Positions 1 through 8,962 of a stretch of 42,419 nt of DNA are shown here, piece by piece. How positions within the stretch are numbered: position 1 is the first letter of the stretch; each line of letters starts with the position of its first letter. The translations under genes were made by a program, and so were the position numbers. Source of the DNA: JAOZTV01 sp965371805 (lineage in GTDB: Bacteria > Acidobacteriota > Aminicenantia > UBA2199); contig CBDUZW010000043.1 of assembly GCA_965371805.1 (NCBI GenBank), forward strand, positions 1 to 42,419, given 5' to 3'. Under the pieces are notes generated by a model. The model did not search any database, had not been told where the DNA came from, and saw only the letters and a list, made by a program, of their open reading frames with translations.

Positions 1-305
1 ACCCTTTAATGGTCAACATCTAAAAAATATTTATTTTTTTGACGGTGGATTATGGCTATGTGCCAGTCAAAAAAATGAAAAATATAAAATAAACTGACTA
101 AAATATTATTAATAAGGTAAACTTGATAAATTAGAAAAAGTACAATATTAGAAATAATTGACTTGAGATTCAAAGCAAAGTATGTGGGTATTATCAACGT
201 ACTTTGCAAAATTATTAAAAAATATTGTTTTTTTTTAGTTTTAATAGTATTTTTTATTTGAAAAAAAAATATTTTTATTATATATATATATTGTCAGGAG
301 GAAAT
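1..305. other. AT-rich leader without a supported gene
   Basis: I see no convincing gene here. The only open frame (minus strand, about 67 codons) is low-complexity and has no recognisable domain or ribosome site. The last 30 bases hold a run of TA repeats that could supply a -10 region, followed by an AGGAGG Shine-Dalgarno at 296-301 for the PilZ-like gene. The left end of the window may cut into an upstream intergenic region. Confidence 0.4.
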
Positions 306-617
306 ATGGATAGGAGAAATGATATAAGAGAGGAAATTGGAAAGGTAAGCATGATTTCAATAAAGGTGGAGAAGAAATCATCAATATTGGTAGATTTATC
401 TCAAAATGGGTTTCAACTAATCATCCCCTTTCCTCCTGAAAAAAATGAAGTTGACGTTGAATTTTCATTAAAAGATAATATATATAACTTTAAAGGGTAT
501 ATTCATTGGGCCAGCAGATCTCTTCTAAAACTAAACTGGTATCAGGTTGGCGTTTCTATCATAGATCCAGCAGATGACTTAATAGAGGAAATCACAAAGC
601 TTTTATCCATATATTAA
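306..617 (+). CDS. PilZ-like domain protein (probable c-di-GMP receptor)
   Basis: A 103-residue protein that is essentially a single PilZ domain. PilZ proteins bind cyclic di-GMP and modulate motility, secretion or polysaccharide synthesis through partner proteins. Two binding elements can be seen: an Arg-rich N-terminus (R3, R4, R8) resembling the RxxxR motif, and a D30-x-S32-x-x-G35 motif. The rest alternates short beta-strands and ends in a helix, as in PilZ barrels. I chose the ATG at 306 because AGGAGG lies immediately upstream; a longer frame opening at 225 has no ribosome site and begins in low-complexity sequence. The gene stands alone, convergent with the next minus-strand gene. No effector domain is attached. 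The family is fairly clear, but ligand binding is inferred from motifs only. Confidence 0.7.
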   Translation: MDRRNDIREEIGKVSMISIKVEKKSSILVDLSQNGFQLIIPFPPEKNEVDVEFSLKDNIYNFKGYIHWASRSLLKLNWYQVGVSIIDPADDLIEEITKLLSIY

Positions 618-646
618 AGAATTCAATCTACTATTCAGTAAAAAAG

Positions 647-1018
647 CTAGTCAACATCAACGGGTTCAGAGTTTATTTGTTCAGTTTTTCTAACTCTTTT
701 TAACAGTATTGAAACTCCAATGATTATCAGAGCAACTGGCCATAAGCTTACAGCTTCATACCAACTCCACTCTTCAATAATCTCAAGATTTGCTAATAGA
801 AATGCAATACCCATAACTATCATAATTAATGGAACAGGATTTGTGAAACTCCGCTCTTTTATAATAATCAATATTCCAAGAAAGATTATGGCTATTGGCC
901 ATAAATTCCAAACAGACATATCTAGAACATCATAATTAATAAGCACCCAGACTAGTCCAACAATAATTAATAAGACACCAGTTAACATACCAGAGGAAAA
1001 ACTATTTTTTTTTGCCAT
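647..1018 (-). CDS. LiaF/DUF5668-type small membrane protein
   Basis: A 123-residue integral membrane protein with four predicted helices arranged as two repeated pairs. Each pair holds the NLWPIA / SLWPVA signature followed by a Gly-rich hydrophobic stretch, which is typical of the LiaI/LiaF transmembrane region (DUF5668). Related modules sit in envelope-stress sensing proteins such as LiaF, but the C-terminal LiaF domain is absent here, so a signalling role is only suggested. The tail is short, basic then acidic. The ATG at 1018 is preceded by AGGAGATAG at good spacing. The next minus-strand gene upstream starts far away and the neighbours are unrelated, so it is probably monocistronic. Confidence 0.7.
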   Translation of the reverse strand: MAKKNSFSSGMLTGVLLIIVGLVWVLINYDVLDMSVWNLWPIAIIFLGILIIIKERSFTNPVPLIMIVMGIAFLLANLEIIEEWSWYEAVSLWPVALIIIGVSILLKRVRKTEQINSEPVDVD

Positions 1019-1090
1019 TTCTATCTCCTATGTTAGAAATTATAACTCATAATATAATAATAACGAAAGGAGATAGATATTTGTTCCAAT

Positions 1091-1714
1091 TTAAAATTTC
1101 AATTCCAACCCAATGGCAAATACGCTGGCGATTGGCGAGGAATCATCATCAAAATCAAAATAGTAATCATCATAGTAGTCTATAGTATTCTCCTCGGGAT
1201 CAAGAAAAAACTTAAACTCTCCTCTCAGGAAAAGATTTTTTGACAATGCAACCTTGAGTCCGGCTTCAACCAGCATCACTGTAATTGAATATTCATGATA
1301 AAATTCATTTTCAAGATATTTTATATTTGAGACACCAATTCCACTAAATAACGAAACTCTTCCATTTCTGAACAAATATTCAAAATCCAATTTATAATTA
1401 GCAAAACTAATCCTCTGATCAAAATATTCATAATCAGAAAAAACAGAATATTTGGGATTGGAAAAATCAAACTCAAAATTGAGTTTATATCTATTATGTA
1501 TATTTAACAATGTATATCCTGCTCCAAATATCATTGTTGTACCCCATTCTTTACCACCATATTCATATGGTTCATAAGGATTTATCCCTATAGTTCCACC
1601 TTCAATATAAATATAAAAACTCCCTGGTGAAAAAAAACTAACACTCTTGGTCTCCGGAAAACTTACTCCTATGACCATAACCATTATTATAAACATCAAA
1701 ATTGCTTTTTTCAT
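1091..1714 (-). CDS. Small outer-membrane beta-barrel protein
   Basis: A 207-residue exported protein. The first ~20 residues form a signal peptide. The mature part consists of alternating amphipathic strands rich in Tyr, Phe and Gly and ends in a terminal Phe (LELKF), the usual signature for outer-membrane barrel assembly by BamA. An acidic, Tyr/Asp-rich patch near residues 180-190 probably forms an extracellular loop. Length fits an eight-stranded OmpA/OmpX-like barrel. An AGGAGGAAG ribosome site precedes the ATG at 1714. I cannot assign a substrate or role; structural porin-like or adhesive functions are possible. Confidence 0.6.
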   Translation of the reverse strand: MKKAILMFIIMVMVIGVSFPETKSVSFFSPGSFYIYIEGGTIGINPYEPYEYGGKEWGTTMIFGAGYTLLNIHNRYKLNFEFDFSNPKYSVFSDYEYFDQRISFANYKLDFEYLFRNGRVSLFSGIGVSNIKYLENEFYHEYSITVMLVEAGLKVALSKNLFLRGEFKFFLDPEENTIDYYDDYYFDFDDDSSPIASVFAIGLELKF

Positions 1715-1770
1715 TATACTTCCTCCTCAATATTTTTATTTATATATTACTATAACACCATTAATTATGA

Positions 1771-2418
1771 CTAATCAATAATATTATGATGTTCGTTTTT
1801 ATGACTTATCATATCAATAACTACTGCTGCTGCAATTATCAGCGGATCATCCTCTCCAGGAACAATATTAATTCTATATTTATCTGTAAAAGATGCAATT
1901 TTTTTCGATATTGATGCAACCTTTCTCCCTCTAAAAAATATATCATAATGATAATTAAATAAATCACCAATTATTGAATAATCATCAGGACCCTCGATAT
2001 CAATAACGTACCTGTTCTTAAATAGAGTCAGCTTTTTTTTTATTTGTGCATATAACCTTCTATCCTTATATATCTTATATTTTCTAGTTAGGCTAAATAA
2101 TTTTTGTTTGATATACAAAAGTTCTTCTCCTTCCATATTAAATAATTTCAAACGATCTCCAAGTGTAAAGATTTTCCCTTTTACAGAAAATATTGGCCTT
2201 CCAAACTGATTTTTTACAATAAACTGGTCCCCTACTGTCCATATCTTCTGTTTCATAAAATAACTCTTAACTTCACTTCTATCAAATCCCGGAAATTGCT
2301 CAGGCATTGGCTGCCTAATTATGGTACATGCAGCAAATTGAATCATTAAGAAACCAAATACAAGTAGTAAAAGCGATTTTTTTATACTAAACTGTATACT
2401 CTTATTAAAAAATCCCAT
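1771..2418 (-). CDS. LURP-one-like lipoprotein
   Basis: A 215-residue predicted lipoprotein: a basic N-terminus, a hydrophobic core and a lipobox ending FAAC (Cys about residue 31). The mature part has repeated beta-strand pairs of the type 'VKNQFGRPIFSVKGK' and 'IKQKLFSLTRKYKIY', which fit the LURP-one/scramblase-like (tubby-like) beta fold. Bacterial members of this fold are of unknown function. It could bind phospholipid or a small ligand at the membrane. An AAAGGAGG ribosome site lies just upstream of the ATG at 2418. It reads in the same direction as the preceding beta-barrel gene, with about 60 bases between them and AGGAGG before each, so co-transcription is possible. Fold assignment is by pattern only. 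Confidence 0.55.
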   Translation of the reverse strand: MGFFNKSIQFSIKKSLLLLVFGFLMIQFAACTIIRQPMPEQFPGFDRSEVKSYFMKQKIWTVGDQFIVKNQFGRPIFSVKGKIFTLGDRLKLFNMEGEELLYIKQKLFSLTRKYKIYKDRRLYAQIKKKLTLFKNRYVIDIEGPDDYSIIGDLFNYHYDIFFRGRKVASISKKIASFTDKYRINIVPGEDDPLIIAAAVVIDMISHKNEHHNIID

Positions 2419-2595
2419 AAATACCTCCTTTAGAACAGCTTTTCCTACTGCTCATACTTATTATGCAATTTATTTTCCAACTTATTTTGCAAAACATGTA
2501 CTTATTATGGGACACAAATAAATTAATGTTACATTAATTGATTTAATTTAAGTATAGATAGGGAGATCTATTACCGTTTGATAAAAATATTTCCT

Positions 2596-2853
2596 CTAAT
2601 TCAGATTAGCTAAAAAATTAAAGAAAACACCAAAATTTAAAATGAAGTATATAGATAAAATAAATACCAAAACAGTTGTTAATAAAAATAAAAAATCAGA
2701 AAAAAAATGCTGTTTATTTTCAGTATTTCTTTGAAAAATTCCAATATTCAATGACTGAATAATACTTGTTATCACCAATTGTAAAATTGCAGAGAGATCA
2801 AGTTTAGGTTTATTAAGAGCTTTTGGTTTTCCAAGATTATTATACATGAACAC
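2596..2853 (-). CDS. Small hypothetical membrane protein
   Basis: A possible 85-residue protein (83 if translation begins at the second Met, 2847) with a polar N-terminal half and one clear hydrophobic helix of about 25 residues near the C-terminus. Its start overlaps the last codons of the NTF2-like gene by up to 14 bases, an arrangement that would allow translational coupling, and there is no independent ribosome site. I recognise no family. AT-rich DNA readily yields hydrophobic frames, so this may be spurious. The overlap and uninterrupted frame are the only support. Confidence 0.35.
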   Translation of the reverse strand: MFMYNNLGKPKALNKPKLDLSAILQLVITSIIQSLNIGIFQRNTENKQHFFSDFLFLLTTVLVFILSIYFILNFGVFFNFLANLN

Positions 2854-3277
2854 TACTATCCATCCACATCATATTAGTGATTTTCCATTGAACCCCATCA
2901 TTAATTAGCTGCACTAGATTTATTCCATTTTTTACCGGTTTTTTATCTGCTTTTTTTATTTTCGCCTCATATAAACTGCGTACTTGAGCTACATCTTCAA
3001 AACATTCAATTGAATAATCAAATCCATATTCATAAAAATCACTAACACTAAGAAAATTTTCTAATTTAAAAATATATGTATCTATATCATATGATTTTAT
3101 CTCATAATCATATACTTTTGAAGATTGGAATGGAATTAAACGAGCATTTTTGTAGAATAATGCCCTGAAACTATTCCAATCACGCTTTTCTCCCCTTCTA
3201 CCAGATAAAATTTTATAGAATTCGTCAATTAGTTTTTGTATTTTTTCTTTATCATTCATCATATTCATCTTAATCAT
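2840..3277 (-). CDS. SnoaL/NTF2-like domain protein
   Basis: A protein of about 140-145 residues with the pattern of the NTF2/SnoaL cone fold: an N-terminal helix (KIQKLIDEFYKILSG), an intervening segment with the D-W-x-x-F-R-A-L-F motif, and a curved sheet ending in 'WKITNMMW'. The family ranges from enzymes to small-molecule binders and carries no universal catalytic residue, so no reaction can be named. There is no signal peptide, which suggests a cytoplasmic protein. Several Met codons cluster at the start (residues 1, 4, 6, 7); none has a strong Shine-Dalgarno, so the exact start is uncertain. It lies downstream of HU on the same strand. Confidence 0.6.
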   Translation of the reverse strand: MIKMNMMNDKEKIQKLIDEFYKILSGRRGEKRDWNSFRALFYKNARLIPFQSSKVYDYEIKSYDIDTYIFKLENFLSVSDFYEYGFDYSIECFEDVAQVRSLYEAKIKKADKKPVKNGINLVQLINDGVQWKITNMMWMDSSVHV

Positions 3278-3326
3278 AATCTACAAAGAGAGAGTAAATG
3301 TTTCATATAGAAAAACTTTATAAACT

Positions 3327-3599
3327 CTATTTCACTCTTTCTTTCAATCTTTTTCCTACTTTAAAAACAGGCACTGTCCTTTCAGTTATATAAATTTTTT
3401 CACCATTATAAGGATTACTACCACCTCTAGCAGATCTTTCAGATGTTCTAAAAGTTCCAAGTCCAACCAAAGTAACTTTTTCTTTTTCTTTCATTAGTTC
3501 TGAAATTTCATCAAAAATTAAATTAACAGCCTCTTCAGTTTGTTTAAATGAGCTCATTGATTTTTTTGCAACAATATTAATTAGATCATTTTTGTTCAT
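3327..3599 (-). CDS. hup: HU family DNA-binding protein
   Basis: A 90-residue nucleoid protein of standard HU length. It shows the N-terminal dimerisation helices (NKNDLINIVAKKS), the GLGTF turn and the DNA-binding beta-arm with R-S-A-R-G and GSNPYNGEKI, the last being the family's G-x-N-P-x-T-G-E-x-I motif. HU dimers bend and compact DNA and assist recombination and regulation. The start ATG at 3599 has AAGGAG at good spacing. Immediately upstream lies a sigma70-like promoter (TTGCAA, 16 bp, TATAAA, read on the minus strand). It is probably transcribed together with the NTF2-like gene about 50 bases further on. Confidence 0.95.
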   Translation of the reverse strand: MNKNDLINIVAKKSMSSFKQTEEAVNLIFDEISELMKEKEKVTLVGLGTFRTSERSARGGSNPYNGEKIYITERTVPVFKVGKRLKERVK

Positions 3600-3639
3600 A
3601 ATAAATATTCTCCTTAAATATTATCTGGCTTTTTTTCAT

Positions 3640-3667
3640 TTTATAATCCAGATTGTAAATATTGCAA
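3640..3667 (-). promoter_or_regulatory. Probable sigma70 promoter of HU gene
   Basis: On the minus strand, TTGCAA (3662-3667) and TATAAA (3640-3645) are separated by 16 bp, about 40 bases before the HU start codon. Spacing and match are good, but AT-rich DNA gives frequent chance matches. Confidence 0.45.
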
Positions 3668-3955
3668 GTTCTATGCCAAAATATCACAAAAAATAAATTA
3701 TCATGCGATATAGGGACATATAGAAATAAAAGAAAATATCACATATAAAACAGAGGTCTATATTTGTATTGAACTTTACATATTGTAAACATAAATATCA
3801 GTCTAATTCAGTTTTATGCTTATATATAGGTAAAGTAGCAATTTCTCAGGTTGACAGTATAGTGTAAACTGAAGTGTGAATTATTTTTTTATTATCAACA
3901 AATCCTATTAAATGTATTTCAAGAAACAATTTAAACATTTATATCTCAATGCATT
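3668..3955. other. AT-rich divergent intergenic region
   Basis: The region of about 430 bases between HU (minus) and the MBL-fold gene (plus) holds the two divergent promoters listed separately. Otherwise I see only AT-rich sequence, with a second TTGACA at 3853-3858 that lacks a good -10. There is no RNA gene, ORF or strong hairpin. Confidence 0.35.
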
Positions 3956-3984
3956 TTGACATTTGTATTTTAGTATGATTTAAT
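3956..3984 (+). promoter_or_regulatory. Probable sigma70 promoter of MBL-fold gene
   Basis: TTGACA (3956-3961), a 17-bp spacer and TTTAAT (3979-3984) lie about 46 bases before the start codon at 4031. The -35 is a perfect consensus and the -10 matches in its key positions. Confidence 0.5.
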
Positions 3985-4030
3985 CCAATATAATATAAAT
4001 AAATCAGAAAACACTTACCTTGGAGCTAAA

Positions 4031-4960
4031 ATGAAAGAGATTTCAATTTTATTTTTAATTGCAATATTTTTTTTTAATTTTAATTTGTCACCCTCTGATA
4101 ATAAAAAAGACTCAATTAAAACCAGAGTTGTTTTATTAGGGACTGGAAATCCAAATCCCGATCCTGAACATTCCGGTTGTTCCGTCGCGATCATCGTAAA
4201 TGAGACGCCATATATTGTTGATTTTGGTCCGGGATTAATCAGAAATGCATCTAAACTTTCTACAAAATATGGGGGAAAGTTTAAAGCCTTAAATGTGAAA
4301 AACATAAAAAAAGCTTTTCTCACACATCTGCATTCAGATCATACAGTCGGATATCCTGATCTGATTTTCACTCCATGGGTAATGGGAAGAGATGAACCCC
4401 TGGAAGTTTATGGCCCAGAGGGAATTAAAAGAATGACCAAACATATATTGGAAGCATATCGGGATGACATCAAGTATCGATTATATGGATTGGAACCTGC
4501 AAATAATCAAGGTTGGAGAGTTAATGCTCATGAAATAGAAGAAGGAGTTGTTTATAAAGATAAATATGTAAAAGTTGAAGCCTTTCCGGTAAATCATGGA
4601 TCCTGGCCAAATGCCTTTGGATATAGATTTACAACTCCGGATAAAGTCATTGTTATTTCAGGTGATACAATGCCTTGTGAAAATATTTTAAAGTATGGTC
4701 GAAAGGCTGATATTCTCATTCATGAAGTCTATTATAAAAAGGGCTTTGACACAAAAAGTGATTTCTGGAAACAATATCATACAAAAAACCATACATCAGC
4801 TGTTGAACTCGGGAAAATTGCAAAAGAAACAGAACCAAAATTACTGGTTTTATATCATATACTTTTTTGGGGTGGATCTGAAAATGACCTGATTAAAGAA
4901 ATTAAAATTAACTTCAAAGGAAAAGTTGAAGTTGGAGCTGACTTAAAAATCTACGAATAA
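4031..4960 (+). CDS. Exported metallo-beta-lactamase-fold hydrolase (RNase Z/AtsA-like)
   Basis: A 309-residue MBL-fold hydrolase. The metal-binding motif H99-x-H101-x-D103-H104 is intact, followed by a later His (VNHGSWP), an Asp in ISGDT and a C-terminal His in the LYHILFW stretch, so a two-metal centre is complete. The arrangement resembles the RNase Z/AtsA-type arylsulfatase and phosphodiesterase subgroup. The first ~20 residues form a hydrophobic export signal, so a tRNA-processing role is unlikely and a periplasmic esterase or phosphodiesterase is more plausible. The substrate is unknown. The start ATG follows TTGGAGC. It is convergent with the Asp-Phe-tail protein; a hairpin between them probably terminates both. 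Confidence 0.8.
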   Translation: MKEISILFLIAIFFFNFNLSPSDNKKDSIKTRVVLLGTGNPNPDPEHSGCSVAIIVNETPYIVDFGPGLIRNASKLSTKYGGKFKALNVKNIKKAFLTHLHSDHTVGYPDLIFTPWVMGRDEPLEVYGPEGIKRMTKHILEAYRDDIKYRLYGLEPANNQGWRVNAHEIEEGVVYKDKYVKVEAFPVNHGSWPNAFGYRFTTPDKVIVISGDTMPCENILKYGRKADILIHEVYYKKGFDTKSDFWKQYHTKNHTSAVELGKIAKETEPKLLVLYHILFWGGSENDLIKEIKINFKGKVEVGADLKIYE

Positions 4961-4978
4961 TTGGATCTAAATGAGGAG

Positions 4979-5030
4979 GAAATACCCCTCAAATTACATT
5001 TAGTAAATTTAGTAAAATGAGAGGTATTTC
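4979..5030. terminator. Hairpin between convergent genes
   Basis: Inverted arms at 4979-4991 (GAAATACCCCTCA) and 5018-5030 (TGAGAGGTATTTC) pair at 12 of 13 positions around a 26-base loop. It sits between two convergent genes, so a bidirectional terminator is the simple reading, although it has no long U-tract. The loop contains a short direct repeat of ATTTAGTAA. Confidence 0.5.
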
Positions 5031-5059
5031 ATATATATGAAAATATTGTTTTTAAACAA

Positions 5060-5485
5060 TCAATCAAAATCAAAATCAAAGTCAAAATCAAAATCGAAAT
5101 CGAAATCGAAGTCCAAGTCTTTTAAAAACTTTAAGTTTTCTAACTCTTTCAAACTTGAAAGGTCAATTTTTAAATTTTTCAATTCTTTAAGCCCATCTAA
5201 TCCAGATAGATCAATTTTTAAGTTTTTTAATTCATTTAGTCCATCAAGGTCGATATCAAACTTGAGATCCTTTAAGCTATCCAACCCCTTTAGGCTTTTA
5301 CTCAATCCCTTAAGATTTACTTTTAGATCTTTTAAACTAACCTCTAATCCTGATAAATCTATATTAATTATATCTTCTGAAACTTTATTTTTTTTTACTT
5401 TATCTATTGAATAAAGACTCGAAAACGTTAAAAATGAAAAAATAAATACTCCCAACACAAATATAGTAAATTGTTTCTTTCCCAT
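5060..5485 (-). CDS. Secreted repeat protein with Asp-Phe tail
   Basis: A 141-residue predicted exported protein. An N-terminal hydrophobic signal segment (about residues 5-26) is followed by a region of repeating Leu/Asp/Lys units such as LKDLKVNLKGL and LKNLKIDLSGL. These resemble a small leucine-rich or beta-helical repeat, possibly with a stretch of amphipathic helix. The C-terminus is an uninterrupted series of eight Asp-Phe dipeptides encoded by a hexanucleotide microsatellite. I recognise no family. Alternating acidic and aromatic residues could form a beta-strand with one charged and one hydrophobic face, which might drive assembly or metal binding; this is speculation. An AGGAGG ribosome site precedes the ATG at 5485, supporting real translation. 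Confidence 0.6.
   Translation of the reverse strand: MGKKQFTIFVLGVFIFSFLTFSSLYSIDKVKKNKVSEDIINIDLSGLEVSLKDLKVNLKGLSKSLKGLDSLKDLKFDIDLDGLNELKNLKIDLSGLDGLKELKNLKIDLSSLKELENLKFLKDLDFDFDFDFDFDFDFDFD
5063..5119 (-). repeat. Hexanucleotide microsatellite encoding (Asp-Phe)n
   Basis: About nine copies of a 6-bp unit (plus-strand ATCAAA with ATCGAA and GTCAAA variants) lie at the 3' end of the gene. Because the unit is six bases, changes in copy number keep the frame and alter only tail length. Confidence 0.85.
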
Positions 5486-5691
5486 AGTTACCTCCTATTA
5501 ATAACCATAATATATCTTAGACGCAGAAAAACAATAAAAGGATTACATTTTTTTATTTTTTTATACTATCCTCCTGTTTTTATGATTAATATGAATATAA
5601 AAAAAAAGGTTTTTCATTTTTCATTATAAAATATTAATTACAAAAATAGTTTTATATAGTATAATTATAATTGTATTTAAATGGAGTAAAA

Positions 5692-6609
5692 ATGATAAAA
5701 AAACAAATTAAAGGAATTTCAAATAAAGAGCTATTACAGTTAAAAGCAAAAAACAAATTATATAGTTTTATCCTGGAGGATGAAAATATCCGGGGTGCAA
5801 TACTTCATGGAACACACCTTATAAAGGAGATGAGTTTAAACCATAAACTTGGCATTCTGGAGACATTAGTTTTAGGACATGCATATCTTGGCATCAGTCT
5901 AATGACTTCAAATATAAAAAAAGATGGCCGTTTAGCTTTTAAAATAAACTGCTCAGGTCCAATTAAAGGAGTATCTGTTGAATCCAACTCATATGGAGAG
6001 GTAAGAGGATTCTTAAAGGCAAACCCAATTGCTATAGATAAACCTCTGGACAATTTTGATCTAACACCATTTTTCGGCACAGGTGACCTTGAGGTCACAC
6101 ATTATCCTGAATATGCAAAACAACCCTATATTGGACATGTCAAACTAAAATATATGAATATTGCGTCAGATCTTGCAAACTATTATCTTGAATCTGAGCA
6201 AACGCCAACTTACTTCAATTTAAGTATAAAATTTGACAAAAATGGTCTCGTGACTGGAGCGGGAGGTTTATTACTCCAAACTCTGCCAAATGCAAAAAAA
6301 GAGATCGTTGATAAACTTGAAGATATTGTCCTGAATTTTCCTTCAATCGGAGAAGAGTTTTCAAAAGATATCAGTCCTGAAGAACTAATAAATAAAAACC
6401 TGAAAGAATTCTCTCCTAAAATGCTTTCCAGTAAAAGGGTGGAATTCTACTGCCCATGCAGTAAGAAATCTATGATGAAGATGATCGATAGTTTAGATAA
6501 AAAAACAAAAAATGATATAATCAAAAACGGTCCTTTTCCTCTAGATATAAAATGCCATAATTGCAATACAACCTATAGTTTCGAAAAAGAGGAGTTAGAG
6601 CAGATTTAA
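5692..6609 (+). CDS. hslO: Hsp33 redox-regulated chaperone
   Basis: A 305-residue Hsp33. The cytoplasmic holdase is activated when oxidation releases zinc from four C-terminal cysteines. These are visible as C254-x-C256 and C288-x-x-C291, the normal CXC...CXXC arrangement. The N-terminal domain carries the family's 'ENIRGAILHGTHLI' start and the 'GPIKGVSVESNSYGEVRGFL' type stretch. I chose the ATG at 5692 because GGAGTAAAA precedes it; a TTG 21 bases upstream would add seven residues without a ribosome site. The gene appears monocistronic and is followed by a hairpin terminator. All key residues are present, so function is expected to be normal. Confidence 0.95.
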   Translation: MIKKQIKGISNKELLQLKAKNKLYSFILEDENIRGAILHGTHLIKEMSLNHKLGILETLVLGHAYLGISLMTSNIKKDGRLAFKINCSGPIKGVSVESNSYGEVRGFLKANPIAIDKPLDNFDLTPFFGTGDLEVTHYPEYAKQPYIGHVKLKYMNIASDLANYYLESEQTPTYFNLSIKFDKNGLVTGAGGLLLQTLPNAKKEIVDKLEDIVLNFPSIGEEFSKDISPEELINKNLKEFSPKMLSSKRVEFYCPCSKKSMMKMIDSLDKKTKNDIIKNGPFPLDIKCHNCNTTYSFEKEELEQI

Positions 6610-6615
6610 GGTTCT

Positions 6616-6643
6616 ATATTTCCAGAGTAGAATCTGGAATATA
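6616..6643 (+). terminator. Probable intrinsic terminator after hslO
   Basis: TTCCAGA (6620-6626) and TCTGGAA (6633-6639) form a stem around a six-base loop, extended by weak A-T pairs and followed by a T-rich stretch. It starts within ten bases of the hslO stop codon. Confidence 0.6.
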
Positions 6644-6678
6644 TTTATTTATTTTTATATGATATAATAAAAGTTATA

Positions 6679-8962
6679 ATGAAACTTCTATTATCAATTT
6701 TATTTGTATTCTTCTTATCCAATCTTCTCAATGGAGATTACCAGATAAAAAAACGATCTTAATTTCAAGAGAATCTCATTAGAGGATGGTCTCTCTCAAA
6801 GTACTGTATTTTTGATCTTTCAGGACAGCAGAGGATTTATCTGGTTTGGAACATCAAATGGGTTAAACAGATTTGATGGAATTGTATTTGATAAATATTA
6901 TTATAATAGCAAAATAAGCCAGTCAATAAGCAATGATTACATATTATCTATAACTTAAGATTCAAATGGACATATCTGGATTAACACAGCAAATGGACTA
7001 AATAAATTTGATATACAGAAGGAAGTATTTCAAAAATATAAATTTGGTAAAAAGACTAGAATCCAATCGGTTTTAACTCAAAATAGAAACAGGGAATTAT
7101 GGATCGGGAAAAGAAATAAACTATATAAGTATAATATTAAAAGTGATAAAATTGAATTCTACTTAGATGTTTTCAAAATTATTGATAAAAGACCAGATAC
7201 AATTACATCAATTATGGAAAATCAGGATGGCCTTATTTTTATTGGAACATATAGAGCCGGATTATATGTTTTTAGAAAAAAAACTGATCAAACACTATAC
7301 TTCCGATATAAAAAATGTAATTTCTCTTAACAACAACTCAGTTTCAGTTTTATTAGAAGATAGTGAAAATAATATATGGATTGGTACATATAGGCAGGAA
7401 TTAAGTAAAATTGCCCATATTAATGAAAGAATCGAACATTTTATCTTCCAAAATGACAAAAACTCAATTCAGAGTAATATGATCCTTTCTATTATTGAAT
7501 ATGAAAATGATCTATGGGTAGGAACCCTTAATGGATTGAGTATTTATAATAAAACAGATAAAAAATGGAGTAACTATAGAAATATTCCTGATAATCAAAA
7601 AAGTTTAAGTCAAAATGATATAAGATCATTGATGGTAGACAATTCAAAAAATATTTGGATTGGCACTTTTGGCGGAGGTATAAATAAAATAGCACCAAAA
7701 AAAATACTGTTTGAACATATAAAAATCAGGGAAAGATCCATCTCAAAACATTAACAATAATCTTATATGAAGCATTTCGAGGATTCTATGGGAGATTTCT
7801 GGGTTGGTACAGAAGATGAAATTAATAGATTTATAAAGAAAGAAAAAATATATAAATACTATAATAATACCACAATTAATTCCCTTTCTAATAGCCCATT
7901 ATTCCCAATGACAATTGCTGAGGATAGTAAACAAAACATATGGATCGGTACAGCCAATGGACTGCTGAAGTATATAAAACAAAAAGATAAGTTCGTAAGT
8001 TTTCATAATATTATTGGAAATAATAATTCAATTAGACATAATGCAATTTCATCTTTATTTTCAGATAGCAATAATCAATTATGGATTGGAACTGGCAGAG
8101 GTTTAAAAAGATATAATAAAAGCACAAATTCATTTAAAAATTTTACAGTTCATGATGGAATTCAAAGTAGTAAGTTTAATCAATCCGTATCTTTTCAAAA
8201 CAAAGATGGGAAAATATTTTTTGGTGTAATTAATGAAATAACAGCCTTCTATCCAAAAAAAATAAGTTTAAATATGAATAAACCTAGAATATTTATCACA
8301 AGGTTTAAGTTATTCAATAGAATTGAAAAGATTGGAAAAAAATCTATTTTAAGCAAGTCAATTCTCTCTTCTGAACAAATTGTTTTGAATTATAACGAAA
8401 ATTTCTTCTCATTCGAATTTGCTGCCTTAGATTTTACAGCCCCTTATAAAAATAAATACAAGTATAAATTGTTTGGAGTCGATAAGGATTGGATAAGTAC
8501 AAACTCAAAGAACCGGACTGCAAATTATACTAATATCCAACCATGAGACTATGTATTTAAGGTGATTGGGTCAAATAATGATGACCTTTGGAATGAAGAA
8601 GGAAGACAAATTGAAATACTAATACAGCCCGCATTCTGGCAGACAGTCTGGTTTAGGCTTCTATTATTATTTTTAATACTTATAATTCTTTTCCTGTTAC
8701 TCAGGTATCTATTAAAAAATATAAATCTCAGATCAAAGACGAAAATTCATTAGAACTCTATTTTCAAAAAATGAATATTACTAATAGAGAAAAAGAGATA
8801 ATAATGGAAGTAATTAAAAAAAGAAATAATAAGGAAATTGAGGACAGACTCTTTATCTCTATAAATACAGTAAGAAATCATAAACATAATATATTTAAAA
8901 AACTGGATGTAAAAAATAGCAGTGAACTCATTTATAAAAAAAATTCTATAAAATCAATTTAA
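6679..8962 (+). pseudogene. Decayed propeller/Y_Y_Y/LuxR membrane regulator
   Basis: A former membrane-anchored regulator homologous along its length to the genes at 28641 and 34088. The order of parts is still readable: signal segment, 'IWIGTxxGL' propeller repeats, Y_Y_Y domain (FFSFEFAALDF, then KYKLFGVDKDW), a transmembrane helix and a LuxR-type helix-turn-helix (NITNREKEI ... VRNHKHNIFKKL). It cannot be translated as one protein. Frameshifts lie near 6750 (in an A7 run), 7290, 7745 and 8715. Nonsense codons are TAA at 6956-6958, where the paralogues usually have an acidic residue, and TGA at 8544-8546, where the paralogues have Gly. With substitutions as well as indels this is genuine decay, not only sequencing error. 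Its tail overlaps the convergent decayed SGNH gene by a few bases. Confidence 0.88.

Noticed and set aside
6..209. 67-codon minus-strand frame
   Set aside because: Low-complexity, hydrophobic, no ribosome site or domain; chance frame in AT-rich DNA.
3853..3858. Second TTGACA as a promoter upstream of the MBL gene
   Set aside because: No acceptable -10 at 15-19 bases; the one at 3956 is better placed.
5063..5119. CRISPR-like or tandem array
   Set aside because: The unit is six bases, in frame and inside a gene, with no spacers.
5037..5414. Plus-strand Lys-Ser repeat frame opposite the Asp-Phe protein
   Set aside because: It is the antisense of the hexanucleotide repeat; the minus-strand frame has a signal peptide and an AGGAGG site, this one does not.
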